The notes below the pieces were generated by a model. It ran no database searches and was not told the origin of the DNA. It saw only the letters and a program-made list of their open reading frames with translations. From Massilia sp. W12 (GTDB lineage: Bacteria; Pseudomonadota; Gammaproteobacteria; Burkholderiales; Burkholderiaceae_D), in contig NZ_CP147776.1 of the NCBI RefSeq assembly GCF_037300705.1, positions 1,550,001-1,614,000 on the forward strand: a stretch of 64,000 bases of DNA, read 5' to 3'. How positions within the stretch are numbered: position 1 is the stretch's first letter; the number at the start of each line of letters is the position of its first letter. Shown here piece after piece: positions 9,801 through 16,967 of the stretch. Position numbers and translations under genes: made by a program.

Positions 9801-11127
9801 TGTTCAAAGCGTCCAGCTGGGCGGTCGAAAGGGCCGCGATCTGGCTGGTGCGCATGCTGCCGAAATCGCTGCTTTCCAGCGCGCTGATCTGGCTGGTCGA
9901 AAGCGCGGCGATCTGGCTGGTGCGCATGCTGCTCAGCTGGCTGGAGGTGAGCGCTTCCAATTGGGTCGAGTTGAGCGCGAGCAGATGCCGGCTTTGCCAG
10001 GCGTCGAGCTGGCTGGTCGAGAGCGCGGCGATGTGGTTCGAGCTTAACATCGCAATCTGGGTGGTCGAGAGCGCCGCCACATGGCTGCTGCGCAAACCGG
10101 TGATTTGCGTGGTTTCCAGGTTTTCGATCTGGCTGGTGCTGAAAGCCGCAATCTGGCGCGTCACCAGATTGGCCAGCCAGGCCGTGCTCATATACGGCAA
10201 TTGATTCAAATCGCCACTGATCTGGCTGGTGGTGAGCGCGGCGATCTGGCTGCTGCGCAAAGCCGCCAGCTGGGTGCTCGAGAGTTGCCCGATCTGGGTC
10301 GAACTCATGGCCGCAATGCGGGTGGTGGACAGCGCCGCCAGATCCGCCGTTTCCAGCGCCGCCAATTGGCTCGATGTCAATTCCAGAATCTGGCTGGTGC
10401 TCAAACCATCCAGCGCGCTGCTGGAGAGCGCCGCAATCTGGCTGCTGGAGAGCAGCACAATTTGACTGGTATACAGCGCCGCCGTCTGGCTGGAGCGGAA
10501 ATAGCCGACCTGGCTGCTGGACAAGGCTTCGATTTGCTCCTGACTCAGCGCGCGCAATTGGGCGCTGCTCAACGCGGCGATTTGATTGCTGGCCAAGGCC
10601 CCGATCTGGCTTGTGCTCAACTGGTTGATGCGGGTGCTGGAAATACCGGCAATCGCGCTGCTGCGCAAAACCGCAAAATCACTGCTGTCCAGGGCATTCA
10701 GCTGGCTGGAGGTGAGCGCCTGGGCCTGGCTGGCGGACAAGGCCAGCGCCTGGCTGGTGCTCAAGGCGGCCAGCTGTGTAGAGCCAAGTCCTGCAATTTG
10801 CCGTGTCAGCAAGGCGGCAATCTGGGAAGTCTGCAGGCTGGCGAACTGGCCGCTGCTCAAACCCTCATTTAATTGGCTTGTGCCAAGCGCGCCAATCTGG
10901 CTGGCGCTTAAAGCCTGTAAATGGGTCGTTGAAAAACCATCGGCCAGCTGGCTATTGCTGAGGACGGCAATATCGCGGCTTTCAATCGCCGCCACCTGCG
11001 CAGCAGACAGCACACTCAATTGGGTGGTGGAAAACTCCACCCAATCTGAAGTGGCCAACGCGATGATTTGCGCATTGCTCAGCGCCATCACTTGCGCAGT
11101 TGACATTCCCGTCACGATAGACGCCAT
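3871..11127 (-). CDS. Giant octapeptide-repeat protein (2418 aa) with C-terminal calcium-binding RTX-associated module
   Basis: Residues 6 to about 2158 are an unbroken array of an 8-residue unit with consensus L-x-[ST]-[ST]-x-Q-[ILV]-x-[AL]-type spacing (for example LSTSQIAA), about 260-270 copies. Some units carry one extra residue (…AEG, …SEG), and about a dozen have Asp in place of Gln (LETADLAA, MESADVAA). After a short PAASP break, residues about 2160-2330 form a module typical of large RTX/type I-secreted proteins: LDLRGHGIQTL, then several Asp-rich EF-hand-like loops (DLDADGKAE, DLNGNGKIDDGGELFG, DANGDGKLD). No classical N-terminal signal peptide or type I transporter is seen nearby. 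The repeat periodicity suggests an elongated solenoid or fibre, possibly a surface adhesin; this is inference. The start is supported by GGGAGAG upstream and a promoter-like pair. The repeated DNA generates many long but meaningless reading frames on the opposite strand. Confidence 0.88.
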   Translation of the reverse strand: MASIVTGMSTAQVMALSNAQIIALATSDWVEFSTTQLSVLSAAQVAAIESRDIAVLSNSQLADGFSTTHLQALSASQIGALGTSQLNEGLSSGQFASLQTSQIAALLTRQIAGLGSTQLAALSTSQALALSASQAQALTSSQLNALDSSDFAVLRSSAIAGISSTRINQLSTSQIGALASNQIAALSSAQLRALSQEQIEALSSSQVGYFRSSQTAALYTSQIVLLSSSQIAALSSSALDGLSTSQILELTSSQLAALETADLAALSTTRIAAMSSTQIGQLSSTQLAALRSSQIAALTTSQISGDLNQLPYMSTAWLANLVTRQIAAFSTSQIENLETTQITGLRSSHVAALSTTQIAMLSSNHIAALSTSQLDAWQSRHLLALNSTQLEALTSSQLSSMRTSQIAALSTSQISALESSDFGSMRTSQIAALSTAQLDALNSGEIAAFSTSQVRALNTRQVASLSSATLLALATSNLAAMSTSQLAALTTTQIQEGLYSSQLEALSSAQIANLRTAQVASLSSAQIALLGTSQILALGTRHAAALSTSQIELLASSQIAALSSSQLQALRSSQLAAFSSSQIESLSSAQAQALRSSQLATLSTTLLSAMETTDIAALSTGQLAALSTTQIAEGLSSAQIDALSSRQLANLRTSQVRALTSSQLETLGSSDFAAMSTAQIAALSTSQITEGLSSTQIAMLSTSQAQALSTGQLAAFSSSQLQALNTGQAQALNTRQIAYLSTSALQAMESADVAALSTGQIAALSTTQIAQGLSSSHIEAFTSAQFASLRTSQLRAFTSSQLGAMGSSDFSALRSSHIAVLTSSQISEGLSSSHLEAFSSSQVAALSTAQMLALSTSQFSGFGTTAMAALQTRQAAALSSSLIGMISSSMVTALPTRAIAAFSTTQLIELTSSQIEALGSSQIGAFRTSQLAGLSTTQMPLLTSTQMAALRTSQLQAFTSNQFDDLGTSQIAALGTTLMQDLRTAQMAAFTTSQIQVLSSAQLNAMRTSRIGSMSTTALEVLSTSQIANLRTAHLAALGSSQIAGGITLANLAVLGTSQINAFGKNQAAGFTTSQLNALDASQVAALRTSVVAALASSQTQEGFGTSQIAALTTSQAQALSSAILIALSTSQVAALETADLASLSANQLQQLSSTHMTALSTNHIVALPTSRISALTSSQIGEGLSSTQINAFTSQQFALLRSSQLSVLNSTQIQALGTAQIAGLGTAGVIALTTYQLDLLATSQLAALSSTALSGMSTAQITQGLSSTHIAALSSAQLSGLNATQIANITSSQLAALDTTQISNLRTTQIAALGSTQLSLLSSSQLMALTTSQVQALSTGQIASLPTSQLWAMETTDLNVLLSRQLAALTTSQLQSLGTTQVSALSSQTISALSTTQLTYGLTLESIAALSTSQAQGLSTAQLANLGTSQIAALGSSQVAALYTTQIIALTTTQLEQAFGSSQIAALSTSQVFNMSTRQVASLSEFFLQALESSDLAALSTSRIVALSTTQIGYLNTNQIAYLSSSQFAALSTNQLVNGISASQVSALSSSQIAALATSQTQALSTSQLLQLSTSQVQALATRSINVLSTSQIADGLTPQHIEALTSSQLYAFSSSQIAALNADNVAAIEASDLEQLRSSQIAAIGSSQFSALLSGQIMALTSSQIAALSTTQVAYGLSVAQLDVLSTAQISALTTSQSRALSSTLLAALSAGQIGAFGTSDVAALSTSQISQGLGSTQISALATSQLRAIGAASMQVLSTEQLSFLGSTQMANLYASQLQALSSSQLQALSTSQMLALTTGQVQAFGASQIQALTVDQLQNLSSSQFGAFANSQLAALSGEQVQALSNDALATLSNSQLGALSSSQLSALTLNQVVAFNSRQVAAFTASQIVAFTADQIATFSTTQAQSLSTTQIQALGTNQVLALTNVQIGVLSTSQVSVFKVSQVALLSADQISAFSVSQIGALSATQIGSLGTSQVQALSLAQLGSLSSGQIGGLKNSQIAVFTSDQMGALSASQISAMSATQIGAFTSSQVALLTAQQIGGLSTTHIANLKASQLAAFSATQIGALSTSQFSSLSASLTAALSSSQIAALTLAQVDALTTTQATALSVTQIPYFSTTQITYIRTADIAVLSGTQVMALTTAQYAALTTSQLAVLPAASPVLLDLRGHGIQTLAPQAGVSFDLDADGKAEASGWAAPGAGILARDLNGNGKIDDGGELFGDHTRLADGSRAAHGYAAMAQLDANGDGKLDAADPAWGELRIWQDDNADGVSQAQELASPAQLGIAALSVQAQTANLRNNGNWVGLQSTWQASDGSVHQTADVWFITPGRRGADLAEVSARLNANLAAGLTAQSASTPGAGMLQNNAPPVPANDWSRLAAQEMARFQTHTGAATDSFEEQKKPHWQGWLAAKEW
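4650..11112 (-). repeat. Tandem 24-bp (octapeptide) coding repeat array
   Basis: About 6.4 kb of degenerate 24-bp repeats encoding the octapeptide array. The plus strand is recognisable by recurring CTGGCTGGTGGTGAGCGC-like units. Higher-order repeats are superimposed: a block of 17 units (about 138 residues) starting METTDIAALSTGQL recurs next to itself starting MESADVAALSTGQI. Confidence 0.9.
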
Positions 11128-11866
11128 GCAGACTCTCCCGGTTTTGCCTGAACCTCAAAAAATTGCCATAAGGAAATAAGTGCTATCTTAGCGGCGCGTA
11201 TGTGGCAGTCAAGGGCAAAACCGGCATTACTGTCTGTTGTTGCCAAGCTGATCAGCTTAGGCGCGCCGGCTTGCCTGCTTGCTATTTCCAAAGGCGTGGG
11301 CAGCCTTGCGGCTACCTGACCAGCTTATGCCGGTTAACGGCAAGGGAATGCCCGGAGCAAAGGGGGGAATAGGGGTTTATTTTGCGCTTTCAAAGCAGAC
11401 GTGAATGCTGCCAGCGGCGCTGATCCGCTGTGCCAAGGGGAGGGCGCTGTTATTCGCCCGGCGTATTTCTTGCTTCACCGCAGCAGCCTTGCCAGAGGCG
11501 CAGCCAGCTTGTGCGCGCGCCATCACCGCAAGTTGTTGCTGGTGGCAAAGTTAATACTAATTTTGTCGAGCTATTTTTTGTAAATCGGGTTAATAAATGT
11601 ATTCTTCTTGCGCCTGATCGGGCTGTGCGTTTTTCGATTGCTATAATGCGCCCAGCCTTTCACAGGCACTGAGTATCTCCCATGGAATTGCTTGCGCACA
11701 GCACATCATGCGCTGACCTCAAGCCACATTCCCGGCGTTTCGCCAAGCTCAGTCCAGCCCAGCCTGGTTATTCACAACCCTTCCCACCCACCTTTGCCTT
11801 AAATCTTGCCACGCAATCCCAGCCGGCAGCCGTGACATCTTTATGCTGATTTTGAAAGGACTTTCC
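11128..11866. other. Intergenic region between divergent giant repeat gene and DUF1624 gene
   Basis: About 740 bases with no supported gene. It contains the leftward promoter at 11185-11212. From about 11540 it becomes AT-rich, with a perfect TATAAT at 11642-11647 on the plus strand that lacks a well-spaced -35. This is the best candidate for transcription of the DUF1624 gene about 220 bases downstream. Short reading frames here (for example 11401-11583) have no recognisable content. Confidence 0.5.
11185..11212 (-). promoter_or_regulatory. Candidate sigma70 promoter of the giant repeat gene
   Basis: On the minus strand TTGACT (11212-11207) is followed after 16 bases by TAAGAT (11190-11185). 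The leader to the ATG at 11127 would be about 50 bases, with GGGAGAG at about 11139-11133 as the ribosome binding site. Confidence 0.5.
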
Positions 11867-13030
11867 ATGCAAGTTGAAAGTGCACGCGAGCGTATGGTGT
11901 TTATTGACGCAATGCGTGGTCTCGCCATTATTTTTATGGCGCTTGATCATGTCCGCGACTTTTTTGGCGTGACCCCGTTTGCATTGCTTGATCTGAAACA
12001 AACCACCCCGGCCTGGTTTGTGACGCGCTACATCACGCATGTTTGCGCGCCCATCTTCGTCTTCCTGGCCGGTTGCAGCGCCTGGCTGTATGGCCAGACG
12101 GTGTCAAAGCGCGCCTTGAGCCATTATTTGGCGACGCGCGGCCTTTGGCTGATTTTTTTAGAGTGCACTTTCATCAGCCTGAGTTGGGGCGCGCTGCTGG
12201 GCGGCGTGGTTTCCTTGCAGGTGATATGGGTGTTGGGCTTGTCAATGGTGCTGTTGGCCGCGCTCCAGTATTTACCGCGCTGGGCTATCGGCGCGCTCGC
12301 CGTGCTGTTAATCGCTGGCCATAATCTATTGGATGGCTGGCATAGCAAAGATTTTGGCCAGTGGGGCTGGTTGTGGAGCGTCTTGCACGAGCCAGCGTTT
12401 CATCCCGGCGCCATCGAGGGAAGCGGCGTGTATGTCGCCTATCCCTTATTGCCCTGGCTGGGCGTGATGCTGGCCGGGTATTTCTGCGCGCCCTTCTTAC
12501 AAGGCGATGCCGGCCTGCGTCAGCGCCGCTTGCTGGCCGCCGGCGGCGTCTTGCTGTTGGCGATGTTGCTGCTGCGTGCCGGCAATTGGTATGGCGATCC
12601 GCAGCCATGGCAGGCGCAAGCGCGCGGTGCGCTGTACACAGTATTTTCATTTTTGAATTTTGAAAAATACCCGCCCTCGCTTTTATATCTATGCATCACC
12701 TTGGGATTGAGCGCCTGGATGCTGGCCGCCCTGGCACGCATCAATCCAGCGCGCCTGGCATGGCTGACGGTGTATGGCCGTGTGCCGATGTTCTTTTACC
12801 TGCTGCATCTGCCTATGATTCATATCGGCGCACAAATCTGGGCGATTTTGCGCTATGAACAATTAAGCGGTTGGAACTATGCGAATGTGCCGGCGCCGCA
12901 AGACTATGAACCCAGTCTGCTGTTTGTCTATCTTGTTTGGCTGGGCTATCTGCTTGTGCTGTATTTCGCCTGTCGCTGGTATGGCGCACTCAAACGGCGC
13001 AAACCAAACAGCTGGCTGCGTTACGTGTGA
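11867..13030 (+). CDS. DUF1624 / heparan-alpha-glucosaminide N-acetyltransferase-like membrane protein
   Basis: A 387-residue integral membrane protein. It opens with RMVFIDAMRGLAIIFMALDH, the conserved first segment of the DUF1624 family with the Arg-Gly and Asp-His residues typical of membrane acyltransferases. About ten hydrophobic segments follow. Relatives include the catalytic region of lysosomal heparan-glucosaminide N-acetyltransferase, so transfer of an acetyl group to a cell-envelope sugar is the best guess, but the bacterial substrate is unknown. The ATG at 11867 (MQVESARERM) was preferred over 11843 because AAAGGA lies just upstream. It stands alone; the response regulator starts 183 bases later and may have its own promoter. 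Confidence 0.82.
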   Translation: MQVESARERMVFIDAMRGLAIIFMALDHVRDFFGVTPFALLDLKQTTPAWFVTRYITHVCAPIFVFLAGCSAWLYGQTVSKRALSHYLATRGLWLIFLECTFISLSWGALLGGVVSLQVIWVLGLSMVLLAALQYLPRWAIGALAVLLIAGHNLLDGWHSKDFGQWGWLWSVLHEPAFHPGAIEGSGVYVAYPLLPWLGVMLAGYFCAPFLQGDAGLRQRRLLAAGGVLLLAMLLLRAGNWYGDPQPWQAQARGALYTVFSFLNFEKYPPSLLYLCITLGLSAWMLAALARINPARLAWLTVYGRVPMFFYLLHLPMIHIGAQIWAILRYEQLSGWNYANVPAPQDYEPSLLFVYLVWLGYLLVLYFACRWYGALKRRKPNSWLRYV

Positions 13031-13213
13031 AAAACAGCCCAGCCGCTCCGGCCTGCTTGATTCAGCTTGTGGCAGCGGCTTTGCGGGACGCAGCAAGCGC
13101 ATTGGCCTGGCTGTGATATGCTTGCTGATAAATGGGGTCAGGTTGCATGCACAGCCATGTCAACCTGGCGCCATTATCCCCCCCAATCCCCCTTCCTTTT
13201 TAGATTTGCCATC

Positions 13214-13858
13214 ATGAATGTTTTATTGCTTGAAGATGATCTTGCGCTCGGCGACGCCTTGTGCCGCGCCTTGCACCAGGCGGATATACGCGTTGTCTGG
13301 GTGCGCCGCTTGCAGGAAGCGCGTGCGTTTTTGCAGGAAAAAACGCAAGACGCCCTGTTACTCGATTTAAGCTTGCCGGATGGCGATGGCTTGAACTTGC
13401 TGCGCGAGTTGCGCAGCCATTGCAGTATGCCGGTGATTATTCTTTCCGCCCGCGACACCCTGGAAAACCGCCTCGAAGGCTTGCGTTGCGGCGCGGATGA
13501 CTATTTGGTGAAGCCATTCGCCATCGCCGAACTGCTGGCGCGCCTGCAAGTGGTGACCCGGCGCAGCAGCGGATTTTTGTCATCGCAATGGCAAATTGGC
13601 GATTTGGTGATCAACACCGAAAACCGCTCAGCCAGCTTGGCCGGGGTCGATGTCGCGCTCTCGCCCTCAGAATTTTCCCTGCTGTTTGAACTGGTGCGCA
13701 AAGGCGGCAAGGTGCTCAGCCGCGAATACCTCATTACACATTTATGCTGCGACTCAGATAATGCATTAGAGGTGCATGTCTCCAATCTACGCAAAAAATT
13801 AGGCAAAGATTGGGTGCGCACGATTCGCGGCGTCGGATATTTATTGCCAAAGCCATGA
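13214..13858 (+). CDS. OmpR/PhoB-family response regulator
   Basis: A 214-residue regulator. The N-terminal receiver domain (1-115) has the acidic pair Glu7-Asp8-Asp9, phospho-acceptor Asp51 in LLLDLSLPDGDG, the conserved Ser/Thr region IILSARD, and Lys in DYLVKPF. The C-terminal winged-helix DNA-binding domain (about 125-214) has SPSEFSLLFELV and the terminal TIRGVGYLL signature of the QseB/PmrA/TctD branch. The stop overlaps the kinase start in ATGA, so the two are translationally coupled. The target genes are not evident. There is no strong Shine-Dalgarno sequence before the ATG at 13214. Confidence 0.92.
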   Translation: MNVLLLEDDLALGDALCRALHQADIRVVWVRRLQEARAFLQEKTQDALLLDLSLPDGDGLNLLRELRSHCSMPVIILSARDTLENRLEGLRCGADDYLVKPFAIAELLARLQVVTRRSSGFLSSQWQIGDLVINTENRSASLAGVDVALSPSEFSLLFELVRKGGKVLSREYLITHLCCDSDNALEVHVSNLRKKLGKDWVRTIRGVGYLLPKP

Positions 13859-15246
13859 AGACATTCCCTGTTCACTATGTTTCTTTGTATTGGCGCCTGC
13901 TATGGGTCAGCCTGAGTTCCATCCTGCTGGTCTGGTGCTTGTTGCTGGGCTGGTTTTATCTGGAAGTGACTAAAGTTGGATCAGGCCATTTTGATCGTGA
14001 TCTGCGCAGTGTCGCCGATACGATTGCCATGGTGCACAGCGGGGCCTTCAAAGAAGCTGAGCGCAGCCAATTGATTAAAAAGAAAATTGACCATTTCAGC
14101 CGTTCATATAGCGATGCGGCGATGCCGGAAAACGAGTTTTCCTATCGCGTGATGGATCAGCAGGGACGGGTCTTGAAGCAATCGGCAAACTGGCCGGGTT
14201 TAGCGCAGACAAGCACAGCCGAATTGCCGCAGCGCGATGGGGCCTGGCGCAGTTTGATGGTCTCAAGTGAAGATGCGGAACTCACAGTGCAGGTGGCGAT
14301 TGAAGAAAGTTTTGTACAGCGCGCCACCTTTGGGATTTTAATTTTCTTCTTGCTGCCGCTGTTGCTGGCCCTGCCGGTGATGCTGCTGTTATTGCAATAT
14401 GGTTTCCGCCTTGCCTTAAAGCCGGTGACGCTGCTGGCCAATGCGATACGCAATAGCGAGCCGAAGCAAACCCAACCTTTAGTCAGCAATGCCTCGCACT
14501 ATAAAGAGCTGGCCCCGGTGTTTGAAGCGGTCAACAGCCTGCTGTTGCGCTTAGCCGCGCACCGCGAAGCGGAGCGGCGTTTTTTTGCCGATGCCGCGCA
14601 CGAATTGCGCACCCCGCTGGCGGCCCTGGGCGCGCAGGTGCATTTATTAAAACAGGCGGAAAACGCTAATCAACGCGCAGTCATCGCCGACATGCTGCAA
14701 ACCAGCATCGAACGCAATGCCGAGCTGGTCGGCAAAATATTGGTGCTGTCCCGCTTGGAAGCCGAATCGGCGCAAGCCAATCTGCAGGTCTTCAATCTGG
14801 CGGCCCTGGCCCGCGCGGCAGTCGCGCGCAATGCGCCACATGCGATAGCACGCGGCAGTGAACTGTCTTACGACGGTATCAGCGAGCTGCGCTGTTGCGG
14901 CGATCCGCTGGCGCTGGAAAGCCTGTTTGATAATCTGATTGATAATGCGATTCGCCATTGCCCGCCCGGGGCGACAATCAGCGTTGAGGTAGAAGACGGG
15001 GTTTCCTTTTGCCGCATCTCCGTGCTGGACGACGGCCCCGGGATTGCGCCGGCCTGGCGCGAAGAGGTGCTCAAACGCTTTGTGCGTCTGCCCGATACCC
15101 TGGGCGCCGGCAGCGGCTTGGGCTTGGCGATTGTGCAAAAAGTGGTCGATCTGCACGGCGGCACCCTTTTATTAGGCGAGGGTTTGCGGGGCCGTGGTTT
15201 GGGGGTGGAGATACGCTTGCCGCCGATTGACTGCAAGCGGCATTAA
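13855..15246 (+). CDS. Two-component sensor histidine kinase (QseC/EnvZ type)
   Basis: A 463-residue inner-membrane kinase. A transmembrane segment lies at about 12-37, a periplasmic sensor of about 125 residues follows, and a second membrane segment is at about 160-187. After a HAMP-like linker comes the HisKA dimerisation domain with phospho-acceptor His249 in AAHELRTPLAALG. The ATPase domain has the N box (DNLIDNAIRH), G1 (DDGPGI) and G2 (GSGLGLAIV). It phosphorylates the response regulator encoded directly upstream, whose stop overlaps this ATG. The small sensor domain is unlike any ligand-binding fold I can name. It lies next to a polysaccharide-modifying-like membrane protein, but no functional tie can be shown. 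Confidence 0.92.
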   Translation: MKTFPVHYVSLYWRLLWVSLSSILLVWCLLLGWFYLEVTKVGSGHFDRDLRSVADTIAMVHSGAFKEAERSQLIKKKIDHFSRSYSDAAMPENEFSYRVMDQQGRVLKQSANWPGLAQTSTAELPQRDGAWRSLMVSSEDAELTVQVAIEESFVQRATFGILIFFLLPLLLALPVMLLLLQYGFRLALKPVTLLANAIRNSEPKQTQPLVSNASHYKELAPVFEAVNSLLLRLAAHREAERRFFADAAHELRTPLAALGAQVHLLKQAENANQRAVIADMLQTSIERNAELVGKILVLSRLEAESAQANLQVFNLAALARAAVARNAPHAIARGSELSYDGISELRCCGDPLALESLFDNLIDNAIRHCPPGATISVEVEDGVSFCRISVLDDGPGIAPAWREEVLKRFVRLPDTLGAGSGLGLAIVQKVVDLHGGTLLLGEGLRGRGLGVEIRLPPIDCKRH

Positions 15247-15300
15247 ACGCGCTGCAAGACGGCGCTGCGCATGCTTGCCGGGTTTGCCGCGCTTGATTCC

Positions 15301-15450
15301 TGATGCAGAACGCAACGCGTGATCAGATGGCGCGCATGAATCGCAAAGCGAATCGGATAAGCCCGGCCTGCCGGGTGCTGTTCGGATAAGTGCGTGCACA
15401 GGCGCAAGCTGAGCCGGCCTTGCGGCAGATGCAAATCATGCGCCAGCGCA
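15301..15450 (-). repeat. 150-bp direct repeat, left copy (3' end of PPTase gene)
   Basis: Matches 35140-35289 base for base except position 15309 (A here, C at 35148). It encodes the last part of the PPTase (DLHLPQGRLSLRLCTHLSEQ… to CVLHQ), but the last residue and stop are lost and the frame runs into unrelated sequence. Both copies have the same orientation and bracket the T6SS cargo island. Confidence 0.95.
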
Positions 15451-15583
15451 GCGAGCCGCGCGCACTTGCGGCGCATCATGATCAAACCAGGGCATGAAAT
15501 CCGGGACAGGCGTGCGCAATAGAGCACATGCGTGCAAGGCCAGTGCGTTCAGGATAGGTTCGGCTTGTGTACTCAAGCATTGT
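15442..15583 (-). pseudogene. Fragment of a TIGR02270-family gene
   Basis: The minus-strand translation reads STQAEPILNALALHACALLR and then DFMPWFDHDAPQVRAARCAG. This closely matches an internal piece of the TIGR02270 protein encoded at 23599-24909 (about residues 140-195), and also the paralogue at 15639-16967 more distantly. No start or stop of its own. It is fused to the PPTase 3'-end copy through a short shared GCGCTGG stretch, suggesting microhomology-driven rearrangement. Confidence 0.85.
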
Positions 15584-15638
15584 TTATGAAGATGCAATTC
15601 AATGTGTCAAACACTGTATGCATTCGTTCGTTTTCTGC

Positions 15639-16967
15639 TCAAGCCGCAAGCGCTTGCAACAATCTCGCCAATTCCTGTTGCTGCTCCAGGCTTGCCGCTC
15701 TTGTTTCAAACAGCGGCCATTGCGCATGATGCAGCGCGAGTGCGTTAGCAGCGGCATAGCGGGCGGCTTGCGGTGCATAGCTCACTACGCGCAGGCAGTG
15801 CGCGGCGTCTTCGGCTGCGCCTCCATACACGCGCCGACCTTGTGGTGCGTTTTGCTGGCGCCACCAAGCCTGCAAAGCGGCGTGGTGTGGCCAAGGCAAA
15901 CCGGCGTCGGCATCGCTGACGGGGCGTTTGCGCTCGCTTTCCTCGCTGGCTTCAGGTTCTTCTGGCGCAGCTTGACTCATGCCGCGCGCCTCCAGGTCAA
16001 TGCCTGTCAGCATGCTGATGGCCCAGCCGCATAAACGGGCTAATTCCGGGCGTTGGCTGGCGTCAATCAGCCAGGGCATACAGGCCAGATTGCCATGGCA
16101 GGCCAGCATCAGCACCATTTGCCGTGGTGGCAGCGCTTGCAAGCCGCTCATCCATGCCGGATCGCCATGCGGCAGGCACATGCCCCAGTGGCGCACCAGT
16201 TTCAAGGCTTTTTCTGCGCTGAGATCACGGCGCAACCCCCGTTGGCTTTGACTGAGTGCGTTGTATTCCAACGCGGCTTGATGTAAGGCTGCGCTGGCGC
16301 TCAGGCCAAGATAAGGGGCGGCGATAGCGGCAGCGGCGCGCACGCTCAGGGATTCATCCTTGAGCAATGCCTGCACTTGCAAGGTATATTGTCGCCAGCG
16401 CAGGCGGCCTGCCAGTTCTGCCGCAGCAGCGCGCACCTCTTCTTCGTCGGCATCAAAAAAAGGCATCAGCGATAAATCCGGCAAAGTGCGGCGCAAACCC
16501 ACTGCGCGCAGGCTGGCGGCTTGTTGCATGGGTGTTGCGCCCGGCATCAGCCATGCAGCTATCCAGCGCTGCGCTGCTTCCGGGCGCAGCCATGCCAGGG
16601 CGGACACCATGCCATCCAGCATGGCTTCGGGGTCTTGGCGCAATATCTGCCATACGCTATCTGCGCGCGCGGCCTCGTTATGCTCCAGCGCTAACACACT
16701 GGCGACAAAGCATTCCCCAGCGCTGCGCCAGCGGCGTAAATTAGCCAAGGCGATTTGCCAGCCTTCATCGCCTGCTGTGCGTAAGCCTTGCAAGTGCGCA
16801 TTGAGCAAACCATCAAAATGCGCCAGACGCTCCAAGGTCAGCAGAGGGGAATAGGTATTGCTGCTGCGTTGCATCCAGTAAAACGCGGCGTCTTGCGCAT
16901 GGCGCATGACAAGCCCTTTGATGTTGGATTGCGCCAGCGCTTGCAGTTCATTCGTCTTCAAATTCAT
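15639..16967 (-). CDS. TIGR02270 family HEAT-repeat-like protein, T6SS cargo cassette 2
   Basis: A 442-residue cytoplasmic protein starting MNLKTNELQALAQSN, rich in short alanine/leucine helices of HEAT/Armadillo type (for example EEEVRAAAAELAGRLRW and ESLSVRAAAAIAAPYLG). It contains the family features AAFYWMQR near the N terminus, LACHGNLACMPWLIDA, and ISMLTGIDLE…DADAGLPWP. TIGR02270 proteins are repeatedly found beside vgrG and DUF2169 genes, where they probably help load or fold T6SS cargo; the exact role is unknown. The start at 16967 overlaps the 3' end of the propeller gene by 20 bases, indicating coupling. A paralogue is at 23599-24909, and a third fragment is at 15442-15583. Confidence 0.8.
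   Translation of the reverse strand: MNLKTNELQALAQSNIKGLVMRHAQDAAFYWMQRSSNTYSPLLTLERLAHFDGLLNAHLQGLRTAGDEGWQIALANLRRWRSAGECFVASVLALEHNEAARADSVWQILRQDPEAMLDGMVSALAWLRPEAAQRWIAAWLMPGATPMQQAASLRAVGLRRTLPDLSLMPFFDADEEEVRAAAAELAGRLRWRQYTLQVQALLKDESLSVRAAAAIAAPYLGLSASAALHQAALEYNALSQSQRGLRRDLSAEKALKLVRHWGMCLPHGDPAWMSGLQALPPRQMVLMLACHGNLACMPWLIDASQRPELARLCGWAISMLTGIDLEARGMSQAAPEEPEASEESERKRPVSDADAGLPWPHHAALQAWWRQQNAPQGRRVYGGAAEDAAHCLRVVSYAPQAARYAAANALALHHAQWPLFETRAASLEQQQELARLLQALAA

Larger units (their letters stand above)
15247..15638. other. Intergenic mosaic at the left border of the T6SS cargo island
   Basis: 392 bases with no intact gene. It is a patchwork of a 150-bp copy of the 3' end of the phosphopantetheinyl transferase gene (15301-15450) joined to a decayed fragment of a TIGR02270 gene (about 15442-15583). 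The remainder shows nothing recognisable. Confidence 0.8.

Noticed and set aside
5524..10872. Many long plus-strand frames (for example 6055-6909, 8170-9081, 10081-10872) rich in Gly, Ala, Gln and Arg
   Set aside because: They are antisense readings of the 24-bp octapeptide repeats of the giant minus-strand gene; the repeat keeps them free of stops. They have no independent starts or homology.
4650..11112. Regularly spaced short repeats resembling a CRISPR or satellite array
   Set aside because: The unit is 24 bp, degenerate, without unique spacers, and translates in frame as octapeptides within one open frame.
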